Positions 34,128-42,421 of a stretch of 64,000 nt of DNA are shown here, piece after piece. The position numbers and the translations under genes were made by a program. The notes below the pieces were generated by a model. The model was not told the DNA's origin. It saw only the letters and a program-made list of their open reading frames with translations, and searched no databases. Within the stretch, counting starts at the first letter, position 1. Every line of letters starts with the position of its first letter. Source of the stretch: Candidatus Nanopelagicales bacterium (GTDB lineage Bacteria; Actinomycetota; Actinomycetes; S36-B12); the NCBI GenBank assembly GCA_017854795.1, contig JAFMHB010000003.1:77047-141046 (forward strand), written 5' to 3'.

Positions 34128-35288
34128 GTGTCCTTCACCCTCCAAATAAACGGCGAAAAATGGCGTACTCACCTGCGCGCTGTTGTTAATGCGCTCACCA
34201 GCGCAAGTGGGAGTTCCCCCGTCCCTGTGATCAAGGGAAATGGCTACGGCCTCGGCCAAGAATTCCTCGGTGCAACCGCAATGGATCTTGGCGCCGACAC
34301 AATCGCTGTTGGAACCGTCTTTGAAATTGAGTCCGTTGTCGGGGTAACCGAAGGCGACATTGTGGTTCTTCAACCATTTGATCCACGTGATGCCGTGGCC
34401 GCCAAGAAATGGTGGGAGATCGGTGAGAAGTTTTATTCCGGGCGAATTATTCGCACGGTTGCAAGCCTTGAGGCACTCACAGAGTTGGTTAACGGGGCCG
34501 GAAGTGTGCGAGTAATTCTTGAGGCTCGCAGTTCCATGGTGCGATTTGGGTTCACTGAATCCGAACTCATTGGTGCATTGAATAACCCTGAGATCCGCGC
34601 TGCCCTCGCAACTGGTCGAATCTTTATTGAGGGAATGACCATTCACCTGCCCATTGATCGCAGTAAACCCAGTGAACCCAGTGAATCCGGTGCAGCTGAT
34701 TCACATGCTGTTGAAGTGATGCGTTGGGCTGGACTGTGGGAAAAGGAAACTGCCGTGTGGGAAGGCCACTCGCCCCCTGCACCCGTGATTTGGGTTTCAC
34801 ATTGCACTGATGCAGAGCTTGCAACTATTCGGCAGAGTGTGAGCGAGTTGATTGTGCGCGTGCGAGTGGGTACCAGGCTTTGGCTGGGTGATCGATCCGC
34901 ACTGTCCGCTACTGGAACAGTGTTAGCGGTGCATCCTGTTTCTGAAGGTGTGAAGGTCGGCTACCGGCAGCGAAGCGCGGGCAAGAATGCCACTCTTATT
35001 GTCGTTAGTGGAGGTACAGCCAATGGAATTGGTTTGAGTGCACCTTCACCAACCACGTCACTGCGACAGCGAGTCACCTCGTTGGGAGTTGGGGCACTTG
35101 ATGCCGCTGGAAAGGCAATGTCGCCTTTTAATATTGGTGGTAAACAACGCTGGTTTGCCGAGCCCCCACATCAACATGTTTCGATGTTGTGGTTGAACAA
35201 CGAATCGGTTTTGCCGCGAGTCGGTGATCAGGTGAGTGCTGAGGTTCGATTTACCACATCACGCTTTGACTCTGTGTTTGTTGTCTGA
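34128..35288 (+). CDS. Alanine-racemase-like PLP protein
   Basis: A 386-residue protein with an N-terminal PLP barrel; the Schiff-base lysine lies in VIKGNGYGLG, as in alanine racemase (VKANAYGHG). The barrel continues with ILEARSSMVRFGF and GMTIHLPID. The C-terminal domain is divergent, and I do not see the usual catalytic tyrosine motif clearly. Next to the Fem transferase it may supply or modify an amino acid for the peptidoglycan bridge. GTG start; the 3' end overlaps the convergent GT87-like gene by 61 bases and falls inside an 18-base duplication. Confidence 0.75.
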   Translation: MSFTLQINGEKWRTHLRAVVNALTSASGSSPVPVIKGNGYGLGQEFLGATAMDLGADTIAVGTVFEIESVVGVTEGDIVVLQPFDPRDAVAAKKWWEIGEKFYSGRIIRTVASLEALTELVNGAGSVRVILEARSSMVRFGFTESELIGALNNPEIRAALATGRIFIEGMTIHLPIDRSKPSEPSESGAADSHAVEVMRWAGLWEKETAVWEGHSPPAPVIWVSHCTDAELATIRQSVSELIVRVRVGTRLWLGDRSALSATGTVLAVHPVSEGVKVGYRQRSAGKNATLIVVSGGTANGIGLSAPSPTTSLRQRVTSLGVGALDAAGKAMSPFNIGGKQRWFAEPPHQHVSMLWLNNESVLPRVGDQVSAEVRFTTSRFDSVFVV

Positions 35289-36577
35289 TCTGTGTTTGTT
35301 GTCTGCCCTTGCTGAATATCAATCACAATCCGAATTGCGAAATAAAGGGTCGCTGCAATGTGGACAAAGGTAGCTGCGGCATACCACTGCGGTGTCAGTG
35401 TTTGTGATTCGTCGACTCCATATCCGGCTAGAAACCACCAGATCGCAATAAAGTAAATAACCTCACCGAACTGCCAGATCAGGAAATCGCGCCAGTTCGG
35501 TCGGGCCAATACGGCAAGTGGCACGAGCCAAAGAACGTATTGAGGTGAATACACCTTGTTAGTAACGACAAATGCAGCAAGGATCAAGAATGAAATCTGG
35601 GCAAGGTTAGGTGAATGTGGAACCCTTTTCACCATAATTGCAATCCCAATGAGTAGTAGCACAAACAATGCGGTCGAAGCAAAGTTGAGTAAATTCTCCG
35701 GGATTGTTGGTAATCCAATTTGGGTTAGGGCGTACCAGAAGGAACCGAAGTCAATGGATCGACCGAAGTTGAACGAATAAAAATGAATCCATCCTTCAAA
35801 GTTTGCAATCGCAAATGGGATGTTGACCGCAAGGAAAGTCGAGAATGTTGCCACGATCATGTTGAGTGTTGGTCGCCATGATTTATTTTTCCAGGCCAAA
35901 AGAAGGAAGCCAATGAGAAGGAAAACTGGATAGAACTTCGATGCTACGGCTAGACCCAGTAAGACTCCGGTGAGCACTGGTTTCTCTTTTGACCAAGCGA
36001 GAAATGCGAGGGAAACAAGGGCAATCGGGATGAGATCCCAGTTGATCGTTGCCGCCAAGATCATGGTGGGAGCAAAAACAATCATCGCAGCCCGCCACGG
36101 ATCCTTCGGCTTGGTAAGCGCCGTCGCGATTACGGTGACAACAAAGGGTATGAATAAAAGGATCACATTGACATCGAAGAATGCCCGGTATCCGTCAGGG
36201 TAATGCGGGAGGATCCATCCCGTTATCGCTGCTGAGATGTACATAAAAACACCTGCACCCACCGGATACTCCAAGTACATGCCATTTGTTCCCGTTTGGA
36301 CATAGGGAAAAATTCCTTCCGCGAATCCACGGTCAACATAGAGCGGTGGAATATCCGAGTAACACAGGTGCATGTAGCGCTGCGGGTCACTCCATCCATT
36401 CGCCATGCAAGAGAAGTCGAGTAGGTATCCCAAGGCATAGGTGATTGCAGCCAAAATAATAAGTACGTAAATCGGCGGTAGAAGTGTGTAACCTCGATTG
36501 GCAAGTCGGCCAAACGGTCCCCCGAGGCGCTCGGTGATTGCTGGCTCGCTCACAAGTGAATTATGGTCTGCCTTCAT
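35228..36577 (-). CDS. GT87-like polyprenyl-phosphate mannosyltransferase (membrane)
   Basis: A 449-residue integral membrane protein with about 11-12 hydrophobic segments, resembling the actinobacterial GT87 (DUF2029) family that builds mannosylated envelope lipids. An acidic loop after the first segment and AINWDLIPIALVSLAFLAWSKEKPVLTGVLLGLAVASKFYP match the family. It overlaps the end of the penicillin-binding protein gene by 17 bases, as expected for the conserved ponA-GT neighbourhood. The C-terminus carries a short duplicated stretch (TTNTDQTTNTES) from a DNA duplication. Confidence 0.82.
   Translation of the reverse strand: MKADHNSLVSEPAITERLGGPFGRLANRGYTLLPPIYVLIILAAITYALGYLLDFSCMANGWSDPQRYMHLCYSDIPPLYVDRGFAEGIFPYVQTGTNGMYLEYPVGAGVFMYISAAITGWILPHYPDGYRAFFDVNVILLFIPFVVTVIATALTKPKDPWRAAMIVFAPTMILAATINWDLIPIALVSLAFLAWSKEKPVLTGVLLGLAVASKFYPVFLLIGFLLLAWKNKSWRPTLNMIVATFSTFLAVNIPFAIANFEGWIHFYSFNFGRSIDFGSFWYALTQIGLPTIPENLLNFASTALFVLLLIGIAIMVKRVPHSPNLAQISFLILAAFVVTNKVYSPQYVLWLVPLAVLARPNWRDFLIWQFGEVIYFIAIWWFLAGYGVDESQTLTPQWYAAATFVHIAATLYFAIRIVIDIQQGQTTNTDQTTNTESKRDVVNRTSALT
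35271..35306. repeat. 18-bp tandem duplication across two convergent gene ends
   Basis: TCTGTGTTTGTTGTCTG(A/C) occurs twice in immediate tandem (17 of 18 identical). The first copy contains the stop of the alanine-racemase-like gene; both copies encode the Thr/Asn-rich tail of the opposing mannosyltransferase. Confidence 0.9.
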
Positions 36578-38717
36578 CTATCGGTGGATCTGTTGGGGGT
36601 GCATCCGGTCCGAACTCATTCGTCGGCGCTTCGGTTTCGTTGAAGTCAACGGTTGCCGGATCCGAGCCAGTGTTCTCAGGCCCAAACTCGTTTATGACCT
36701 CAGGGATTGGGCAGCCGAATGGGATTTCCTCCAAATCGGTTTCAATGAAGTCTGGGCATTCAACAGGGGTAAACACATCATCTGGAGGTGCCGGGAAATC
36801 CATGACAGGTTCTTTTTTGAGTGCGTCCTTCATGAACGCGGTCCAGATTGAACCCGGAAAAGAGCCGCCTGTAACCGTGGCCAACCCACCTGTTCCTGAC
36901 ATAGAGATTGGTATTCCATTCGAGTCTTCTTTTGCCATAAGAACAGCGGCAGAAATTTGCGGTGTGTAGCCGGCAAACCAGGCGCTTTTGTTGTCATCTG
37001 TTGTTCCCGTTTTGGCGGCCGCTGGTCGATCCAGTGCAAGAGCGGTGGTTCCTGTGCCATTGGTAACAACTTTGGCCAACGAGTAACTCACGGTGTTTGC
37101 TACATCCGGACCGAAGGCGTTCGTAAGTGTTGGCTCGTACTGGTACAGCAAACCACCATTGGGACCAAAGACTTGTTTAACAAATGTTGTGCTGCTGCGT
37201 ACTCCTTCGTTGGCAAATGTTGCGTAGGCATTCGCCATGTCTAGTCCTGAAGGGGACGCGGTGCCTAGGACAAATGTCAGATCAGGTGATTCCAAGTTCA
37301 TGCCCGGGGTCGTATCAGGGACACCAGCGGCGAGGGCGGCGTTAACCACACTCCCAACACCAATGTCAGCCGTGAGTTCGACGTAGGCGGAGTTAATGCT
37401 TAGTTCCGTTGCTTGAAGGAGTGAGACAACGCCATAAGAATTATTTCCGTAGTTGTTGAAGGTATAACCGTTAACCGTTGAAGGTGAGTTTCCATTCCAC
37501 AATGAATTCAGTTGCACAGATTGGTCTAGCCCTGCCGCGAGTGCAAATGGTTTAAATGTTGAACCCGCCTGGGCAAACTGTTGGGTGGCGTTATTGATTT
37601 GGTCGGTAATAAAGTTGGTACCGCCATACATTGCGAGCACCTCGCCCGTTCCTGGTTGTACCGCTGCCAGGCCAATGCGTAGTCCGTCAGTTCCTGAAGT
37701 TGGACCTTGATCTCTCACGGCTCGTTGGGCGGATCGTTGGGCTTTGCGATCAAATGAACTAATGATCTTTAGGCCGCCAAGTTGAATCTCTTCTTGGTCG
37801 TAGCCTTGGGCGATTAGTTGTCGCTCAACTGCTGTGAGTAGGAATCCGACTTGACCACCGAGACGGTCCTTTTGTTTGAAGTCAACGATTTTGGGAAAGT
37901 TTGCGGAGTCCCGTTGCTTTTGGGTGATGTCACCCATTTCCACCATGGAGTCCAGAACATATGACCAACGGGCTTTGAGGCCGCTTAAGTTCTCTTCGGG
38001 ACTGAGTCCTGATGGAGATTTGATAACGGATGCAAGGACGGCACCTTGGGTGAAGTCGAGTTCTTTTACCGGTACCCCGAAGTAGGCGATCGAGGCCGCT
38101 TCAATTCCATTTGCGTTTCTACCGAAGTAGATTGTGTTCAAGTAGTCCTCGAGGATTTGTTCTTTTGAAATTACCGTTTCCAATTTGAATGCGAGTAGTG
38201 CTTCACTGACTTTGCGGTTCCATGTTCGATCCTGTGTGAGGAATGCAATCTTGGCGTACTGCTGCGTGATGGTTGATCCACCTTGAGTATTGCCACCCGT
38301 GAGATTGTTGAAAGCTGCGCGCGCGATTCCTACTGGTGAAATTCCGCCATGGTTGTAAAAGTCTCGGTCTTCCGCTGATAGGACAGCTTGTTGAACGTCA
38401 AGGGGGATGTCGGCTAATGAGACGGATCGTCGGGTTGATTCACCCAGGCGACCAATTTCATTTTTACCGTCGGCGTAATACACGACGGTTGCTTCACTTG
38501 TTGCCAATTCATTCGGTGTTGGCACCTCAGTGCGAGCTAGTAAAATAGCAAATACGGTTGTGCCTACGGCTGCGAGGAGAACGAGAATCCACAGGGTTCG
38601 GCGTAGCCAGCGGCGGCGCCATAGCGGAACGTACGCATTGGCGCTTGTGCTCCGCTTGATCGGCTTTTTCTTCGCCGTGCTTTTAGCAGCGGAGCTCTTC
38701 TTGGCTGGGGAGCTCAC
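36561..38717 (-). CDS. Class A penicillin-binding protein
   Basis: A 718-residue bifunctional peptidoglycan synthase of the PonA type. Order: basic cytosolic tail (1-40), one membrane helix (about 41-62), GT51 glycosyltransferase with EDRDFYNHGG and GGSTITQQYAK, then transpeptidase with AGSTFKPF (SxxK), SIN and KTGTTDD, and an acidic Pro-rich tail. GTG start. The 3' end overlaps the mannosyltransferase start, so the two are coupled. Upstream are three 11-bp-spaced TGCCTTAG repeats. Confidence 0.95.
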   Translation of the reverse strand: MSSPAKKSSAAKSTAKKKPIKRSTSANAYVPLWRRRWLRRTLWILVLLAAVGTTVFAILLARTEVPTPNELATSEATVVYYADGKNEIGRLGESTRRSVSLADIPLDVQQAVLSAEDRDFYNHGGISPVGIARAAFNNLTGGNTQGGSTITQQYAKIAFLTQDRTWNRKVSEALLAFKLETVISKEQILEDYLNTIYFGRNANGIEAASIAYFGVPVKELDFTQGAVLASVIKSPSGLSPEENLSGLKARWSYVLDSMVEMGDITQKQRDSANFPKIVDFKQKDRLGGQVGFLLTAVERQLIAQGYDQEEIQLGGLKIISSFDRKAQRSAQRAVRDQGPTSGTDGLRIGLAAVQPGTGEVLAMYGGTNFITDQINNATQQFAQAGSTFKPFALAAGLDQSVQLNSLWNGNSPSTVNGYTFNNYGNNSYGVVSLLQATELSINSAYVELTADIGVGSVVNAALAAGVPDTTPGMNLESPDLTFVLGTASPSGLDMANAYATFANEGVRSSTTFVKQVFGPNGGLLYQYEPTLTNAFGPDVANTVSYSLAKVVTNGTGTTALALDRPAAAKTGTTDDNKSAWFAGYTPQISAAVLMAKEDSNGIPISMSGTGGLATVTGGSFPGSIWTAFMKDALKKEPVMDFPAPPDDVFTPVECPDFIETDLEEIPFGCPIPEVINEFGPENTGSDPATVDFNETEAPTNEFGPDAPPTDPPIDEGRP

Positions 38718-38747
38718 GGTTGTCCTATCGGGGGAAGGGGACAGATT

Positions 38748-38777
38748 TGCCTTAGTAATGCCTTAGATATGCCTTAG
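38748..38777. repeat. Three TGCCTTAG direct repeats at 11-bp spacing
   Basis: TGCCTTAG is found at 38748, 38759 and 38770. The array lies 31-60 bases before the PBP start and covers the DUF5318 stop. The exact helical period could suit a regulator binding one face of the DNA, or it may be a simple microduplication. Confidence 0.7.
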
Positions 38778-39292
38778 TCCAACAGATCATCGGCCTTAAA
38801 AGCCGGTACGGCGCGCCGGGGAGTTCCATCTCCGAGGGAAAAGGCACGAATCAGGTAGTTCCAATGGCAGTCGGGGCAGACCTCAACAACATAGACCCGG
38901 AATTCACCGAATTTGCTGCACATCGGTGTTAGTTCTTCGGCTTTGCGGATTCTTCCCGCGTAGGGGCCTAGTTCATCACCGTATATATAGTGCAAATCCA
39001 CGAGGTGTTTACTTCTGCAGGCAGGGCAGTTGCCTTTGGCTGGCTCCCCGTGGAATTTGGCCGCTTTGAGCAAATATGGGTCTGCTTCACAGTAGTCACT
39101 GGTGAGGGCGCCGCCGCGGTGCAGTTTTGTGACGTCTGCCGCTCTGGAGAGTCCGTAATCCACCACGTTTCGTGGTTTTCGAGGGTCTGATACAGGTTCT
39201 GGGGCAGGGATTGGGCCTCTTTTGGGTGGATTTTTGGCGGATTCTCCACGGGCCACTCGACCTCGCACCCCTTCCCTGCGCATCTGAGCCAT
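38774..39292 (-). CDS. DUF5318 zinc-ribbon-like protein
   Basis: A 172-residue actinobacterial protein of unknown function. The core NVVDYGLSRAADVTKLHRGG and ADPYLLKAAKFHG marks the family. It has paired cysteines in GNCPACRSK and VCPDCHWN, consistent with a zinc ribbon. The ATG is preceded by TAAACT exactly six bases away and no ribosome site, suggesting a leaderless message. It lies directly upstream of the PBP gene, as in other actinobacteria. Confidence 0.9.
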   Translation of the reverse strand: MAQMRREGVRGRVARGESAKNPPKRGPIPAPEPVSDPRKPRNVVDYGLSRAADVTKLHRGGALTSDYCEADPYLLKAAKFHGEPAKGNCPACRSKHLVDLHYIYGDELGPYAGRIRKAEELTPMCSKFGEFRVYVVEVCPDCHWNYLIRAFSLGDGTPRRAVPAFKADDLLD

Positions 39293-39298
39293 GTCATG

Positions 39299-39304
39299 AG
39301 TTTA
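39299..39304 (-). promoter_or_regulatory. Candidate -10 box TAAACT for leaderless DUF5318
   Basis: On the minus strand TAAACT is followed by six bases and the ATG at 39292, with no Shine-Dalgarno sequence. Confidence 0.5.
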
Positions 39305-39356
39305 AACCCGAATTGCGTTATGCGGCTAATCTAAGTTACGGGGTATTGCACATTAG

Positions 39357-39375
39357 ATATATCGAAACGATATAT
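39357..39375. promoter_or_regulatory. Perfect 8-3-8 palindrome, candidate PadR operator
   Basis: ATATATCGAAACGATATAT is a perfect inverted repeat. Its right arm contains TATATT (39371-39376), a -10-like box seven bases before the GTG start of padR. A repressor bound here would block its own promoter and so the padR-ino1 operon. Binding by the local PadR is inference from position. Confidence 0.7.
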
Positions 39376-39383
39376 TGACCCAC

Positions 39384-39953
39384 GTGAGTAGCCGCCGCGA
39401 TGTCTTAAGCTTCGCAATCCTGGGCGTACTCGGTGACGGCCCGCAGCATGGTTATGAATTGCGGAAACGACTCACGACGGTCCTCGGTCCATTTCGAGCA
39501 CTTTCCTATGGCTCTTTGTATCCAGCACTGAAGCGGATGAACGCCACCGGACTGATCGAGGAAGAGTCGCTCACGCCAGCCACAGAAAGCACCGCGCCTG
39601 CTCTGTCCGGACGACGGGCTCGAATTGTTTATGCAATCACGGCTGAAGGAAAAGAAATTTTTGGTGAGTGGGCGAATAAGCCAGGGCCTGAAGCCTGGGA
39701 GGACGAAGGTTTTGCTGCACACCTTGCATTTTTTTCGGCAACCGAAGAGCGCACCCGTCTTCGTATATTGGAAGGCCGCCGCTCTCGGCTTGAAGAGCGT
39801 GTTGAGGCCTTACGTGAATCACTCACCCGGGGCAAAGAGCGCGTAGACGCATACACACTTCAACTTCAACAGCACGGACTAGAAGGGGCTGAGCGCGAAG
39901 TGCGCTGGCTCACGGAATTAATTGATCAAGAGAAAGTAACCCAAGAAAGGTAA
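39384..39953 (+). CDS. PadR-family transcriptional regulator
   Basis: A 189-residue regulator with an N-terminal winged helix (LSFAILGVLGDGPQHGYELRKRL, YGSLYPALKRMNATGLIEEE) and a C-terminal coiled-coil dimerisation region (LEERVEALRESLTRGKERVDAY). The track starts at TTG 39375, within the palindrome; GTG 39384 fits a leaderless start. The inositol phosphate synthase gene begins 3 bases after its stop, so the regulator and ino1 form one autoregulated unit. Confidence 0.9.
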   Translation: MSSRRDVLSFAILGVLGDGPQHGYELRKRLTTVLGPFRALSYGSLYPALKRMNATGLIEEESLTPATESTAPALSGRRARIVYAITAEGKEIFGEWANKPGPEAWEDEGFAAHLAFFSATEERTRLRILEGRRSRLEERVEALRESLTRGKERVDAYTLQLQQHGLEGAEREVRWLTELIDQEKVTQER

Positions 39954-39956
39954 CAA

Positions 39957-41051
39957 ATGAGTGCACAATCCGGCGGAGAAATTCGCGTAGCAATTGTTGG
40001 TGTTGGAAACTGCGCCGCATCCCTCGTTCAGGGTGTGGAGTACTACAAGAATGCCAAGGTAGGTGAGTTTGTCCCCGGACTCATGCACGTTCAGTTTGGC
40101 CCCTACCACGTAAGTGACGTCAACTTTGTTGTCGCATTTGACGTTGACTCCAAAAAAGTTGGTCTTGACCTCGCTGATGCAATCGGTGCATCCGAGAACA
40201 ACACAATCAAATTGTGTGACGTTCCCAGCACCGGCGTGAAGGTGTCACGTGGCCAAACACTTGATGGTCTCGGCAAGTACTACCGCGAGACAATCACCGA
40301 GTCTGACTCCCCTGAGGTTGACGTTGTTCAAACTCTCAAAGACGCCAAGGTTGACGTTGTCGTCTGCTACCTGCCCGTAGGTTCGGAAGCAGCAGCAAAG
40401 TTCTATGCACAGTGCGCAATTGATGCCGGGTGCGGTTTTGTTAACGCCCTTCCCGTCTTCATTGCAGGCACTCCTGAATGGGCAAAGAAATTCGAAGACG
40501 CCGGTCTACCAATTGTTGGTGACGACATTAAGAGCCAGGTTGGCGCAACAATCACGCACCGTGTTTTGGCCAAATTGTTCGAGGACCGCGGCGTAATCGT
40601 TGACCGCACCTACCAACTCAATGTTGGTGGAAACATGGACTTCAAGAACATGCTTGAGCGCGATCGCCTTGAGTCTAAGAAGATTTCAAAGACGCAGTCG
40701 GTCACTTCCCAGCTCTCACACGACCTGGGTGAAAAGAATGTTCACATCGGTCCTTCGGACTACATTGCTTGGCTCGATGACCGCAAGTGGGCCTTTGTCC
40801 GCCTAGAAGGTCGCGCATTCGGTGACGTTCCCTTAAACCTCGAGTACAAACTCGAAGTGTGGGATTCACCCAACAGTGCCGGTGTAATCATCGATGCGGT
40901 TCGTGCAGCAAAGATCGCGATGGACCGCAAGATTGGTGGACCGATTCTCTCGGCGTCCAGTTACTTCATGAAATCACCTCCAGTGCAGTACAACGACTCC
41001 GAGGCAAAGCAGGCAGTCGAAGACTTTATCGCTGGCACCATCGACCGATAG
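39957..41051 (+). CDS. ino1: Inositol-3-phosphate synthase
   Basis: A 364-residue Ino1 converting glucose-6-phosphate to inositol phosphate with NAD. Motifs [50 protein letters not shown] and [18 protein letters not shown] are characteristic. It feeds phosphatidylinositol and mycothiol synthesis in actinobacteria. Ribosome site AAAGG is about 6 bases upstream. It is co-transcribed with padR. Confidence 0.97.
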   Translation: MSAQSGGEIRVAIVGVGNCAASLVQGVEYYKNAKVGEFVPGLMHVQFGPYHVSDVNFVVAFDVDSKKVGLDLADAIGASENNTIKLCDVPSTGVKVSRGQTLDGLGKYYRETITESDSPEVDVVQTLKDAKVDVVVCYLPVGSEAAAKFYAQCAIDAGCGFVNALPVFIAGTPEWAKKFEDAGLPIVGDDIKSQVGATITHRVLAKLFEDRGVIVDRTYQLNVGGNMDFKNMLERDRLESKKISKTQSVTSQLSHDLGEKNVHIGPSDYIAWLDDRKWAFVRLEGRAFGDVPLNLEYKLEVWDSPNSAGVIIDAVRAAKIAMDRKIGGPILSASSYFMKSPPVQYNDSEAKQAVEDFIAGTIDR

Positions 41052-41060
41052 TCCTTCGAC

Positions 41061-41098
41061 AACCGGTAGCCTGCGTCCTTGTGCAGCGGCTACCGGTT
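41061..41098 (+). terminator. Hairpin after ino1, overlapping the MFS gene start
   Basis: AACCGGTAGCC pairs perfectly with GGCTACCGGTT (11 bp) around a 16-base loop, 9 bases after the ino1 stop. There is no U-tract. The presumed MFS start codon lies inside the loop and TAGCCT within the stem could serve as its -10 box, so the element may be both terminator and control site. Confidence 0.55.
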
Positions 41099-42367
41099 GT
41101 TCGGTCCCTACTTCACCGCAAGGATTTCCGAGCCCTCTACAGCACTCGATTAGTTGGCCAATTCGGGGACGGTTTTTTTCAGGCAGCACTTGCCTCATTT
41201 GTTCTTTTCTCACCAGAGCGCGAACCGAATGCCACCGCAATTGCGGTGGCATTCGGTATTTTGCTCTTGCCCTATTCTTTAGTTGGACCCTTTGCGGGTG
41301 TCTTCCTTGACCGTTGGTTGCGGCGAAATATTTTGGTTCGCGCAAACCTGTTGAAAGCGCTGCTCACAATTCCCGTCATTGCGGCCGTTCTTGCGGGAAG
41401 TGAATCGGTCATCCTTGGGATTTGTGTTCTCGCTGTACTCGGGGTCGGCAGATTTATCTTGGCGGGGCTATCTGCGTCCTTGCCCCATGTTGTCAGCGGG
41501 AAAGAACTGATTTACGCGAACGCGTTAACACCTACCTCGGGAACCATTGCATTCGTTGTTGGTGCAACGACCGGTTTAGGAATTAGGCAACTTTTTGGTG
41601 GTGGAGATTCTGGTAGCGTCGCGCTGCTTCTGTTTTCGATAGGTACCTTTATCTCTGCTGCCTTTATTGCGCGAACATTCGCGGTTCATGCTTTAGGACC
41701 GACACACCAACTCAAAGCCTCAATGGTCGACTCACTCCGTGGAGTCACAGGAGATCTTCTTGTCGGTGTGCGCACATTAAGTGCACATAGAGAAGCTGCC
41801 AGAGCGCTCACGCTCGTTGCCTTTAACCGAATTTCATTCGGTGTAATCACCGCTGGAGCGCTGTTACTACTTCGGAACACATTTCACCAAAGCAGTAATG
41901 CCAATGCTGCACTTGCAGACTTTGCGATCCTCTCCGGCTTTGCAGCCGCTGCCGCGCTCATCGCTGCTATTTTGACCCCTTGGGTGTCCCGGAAAATTGG
42001 GATTCCTCGTTGGTCCGCCCTGACCGTTGCCCAAGCATCAATTGGCATGGTGCTTTTCGCGGTCGCTGCAATACAAGAGAATTTTCCACTTCTCCTGGTG
42101 GCCGGATTTAGTCTGGGCTTTGCGGGCCAAGCGGTCAAAGTGTGTTCGGACACCGTCATTCAACGCAAAATCCCCGATGAAAGCCTCGGTCGAGTCTTCT
42201 CCCTTTTCGACATGAGTGTGAATGTCGCCCTGGTCTCCGGAATCATTTTGGTGGCATTACTTGCTCCGGTATCGGGAGTCGCGCCAATTGTGTACATCGG
42301 GGTTGGTGTTGGTTTGGCGCTGGCCAGTATTTGGTACTGGCGTTCGGGCAGCCAAAACCCGGTGTGA
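41081..42367 (+). CDS. MFS transporter
   Basis: A 428-residue membrane protein with about 12 hydrophobic segments; the start LLHRKDFRALYSTRLVGQFGDGFFQ is typical of MFS exporters of the DUF894/enterobactin-exporter-like group. The track ORF (502 residues) reads back into ino1; I use GTG 41081, just ahead of the recognisable N-terminus. Conserved GVFLDRWLRR after segment 2 fits MFS. Substrate unknown. Confidence 0.8.
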   Translation: MQRLPVVRSLLHRKDFRALYSTRLVGQFGDGFFQAALASFVLFSPEREPNATAIAVAFGILLLPYSLVGPFAGVFLDRWLRRNILVRANLLKALLTIPVIAAVLAGSESVILGICVLAVLGVGRFILAGLSASLPHVVSGKELIYANALTPTSGTIAFVVGATTGLGIRQLFGGGDSGSVALLLFSIGTFISAAFIARTFAVHALGPTHQLKASMVDSLRGVTGDLLVGVRTLSAHREAARALTLVAFNRISFGVITAGALLLLRNTFHQSSNANAALADFAILSGFAAAAALIAAILTPWVSRKIGIPRWSALTVAQASIGMVLFAVAAIQENFPLLLVAGFSLGFAGQAVKVCSDTVIQRKIPDESLGRVFSLFDMSVNVALVSGIILVALLAPVSGVAPIVYIGVGVGLALASIWYWRSGSQNPV

Positions 42368-42409
42368 TCCCGCTAGTGAGTATTGGTACCGCAAACCGGA
42401 GTCATTGAG

Positions 42410-42415
42410 TAGAGT
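42410..42415 (+). promoter_or_regulatory. Candidate -10 box TAGAGT for a leaderless membrane-protein gene
   Basis: TAGAGT is followed by TCTCCT and then the ATG at 42422. Confidence 0.5.
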
Positions 42416-42421
42416 TCTCCT

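Noticed and set aside
40859-41080. N-terminal 74 residues of the MFS track ORF
   Set aside because: This part reads another frame of ino1 and its terminator; the recognisable MFS sequence begins at about 41081.
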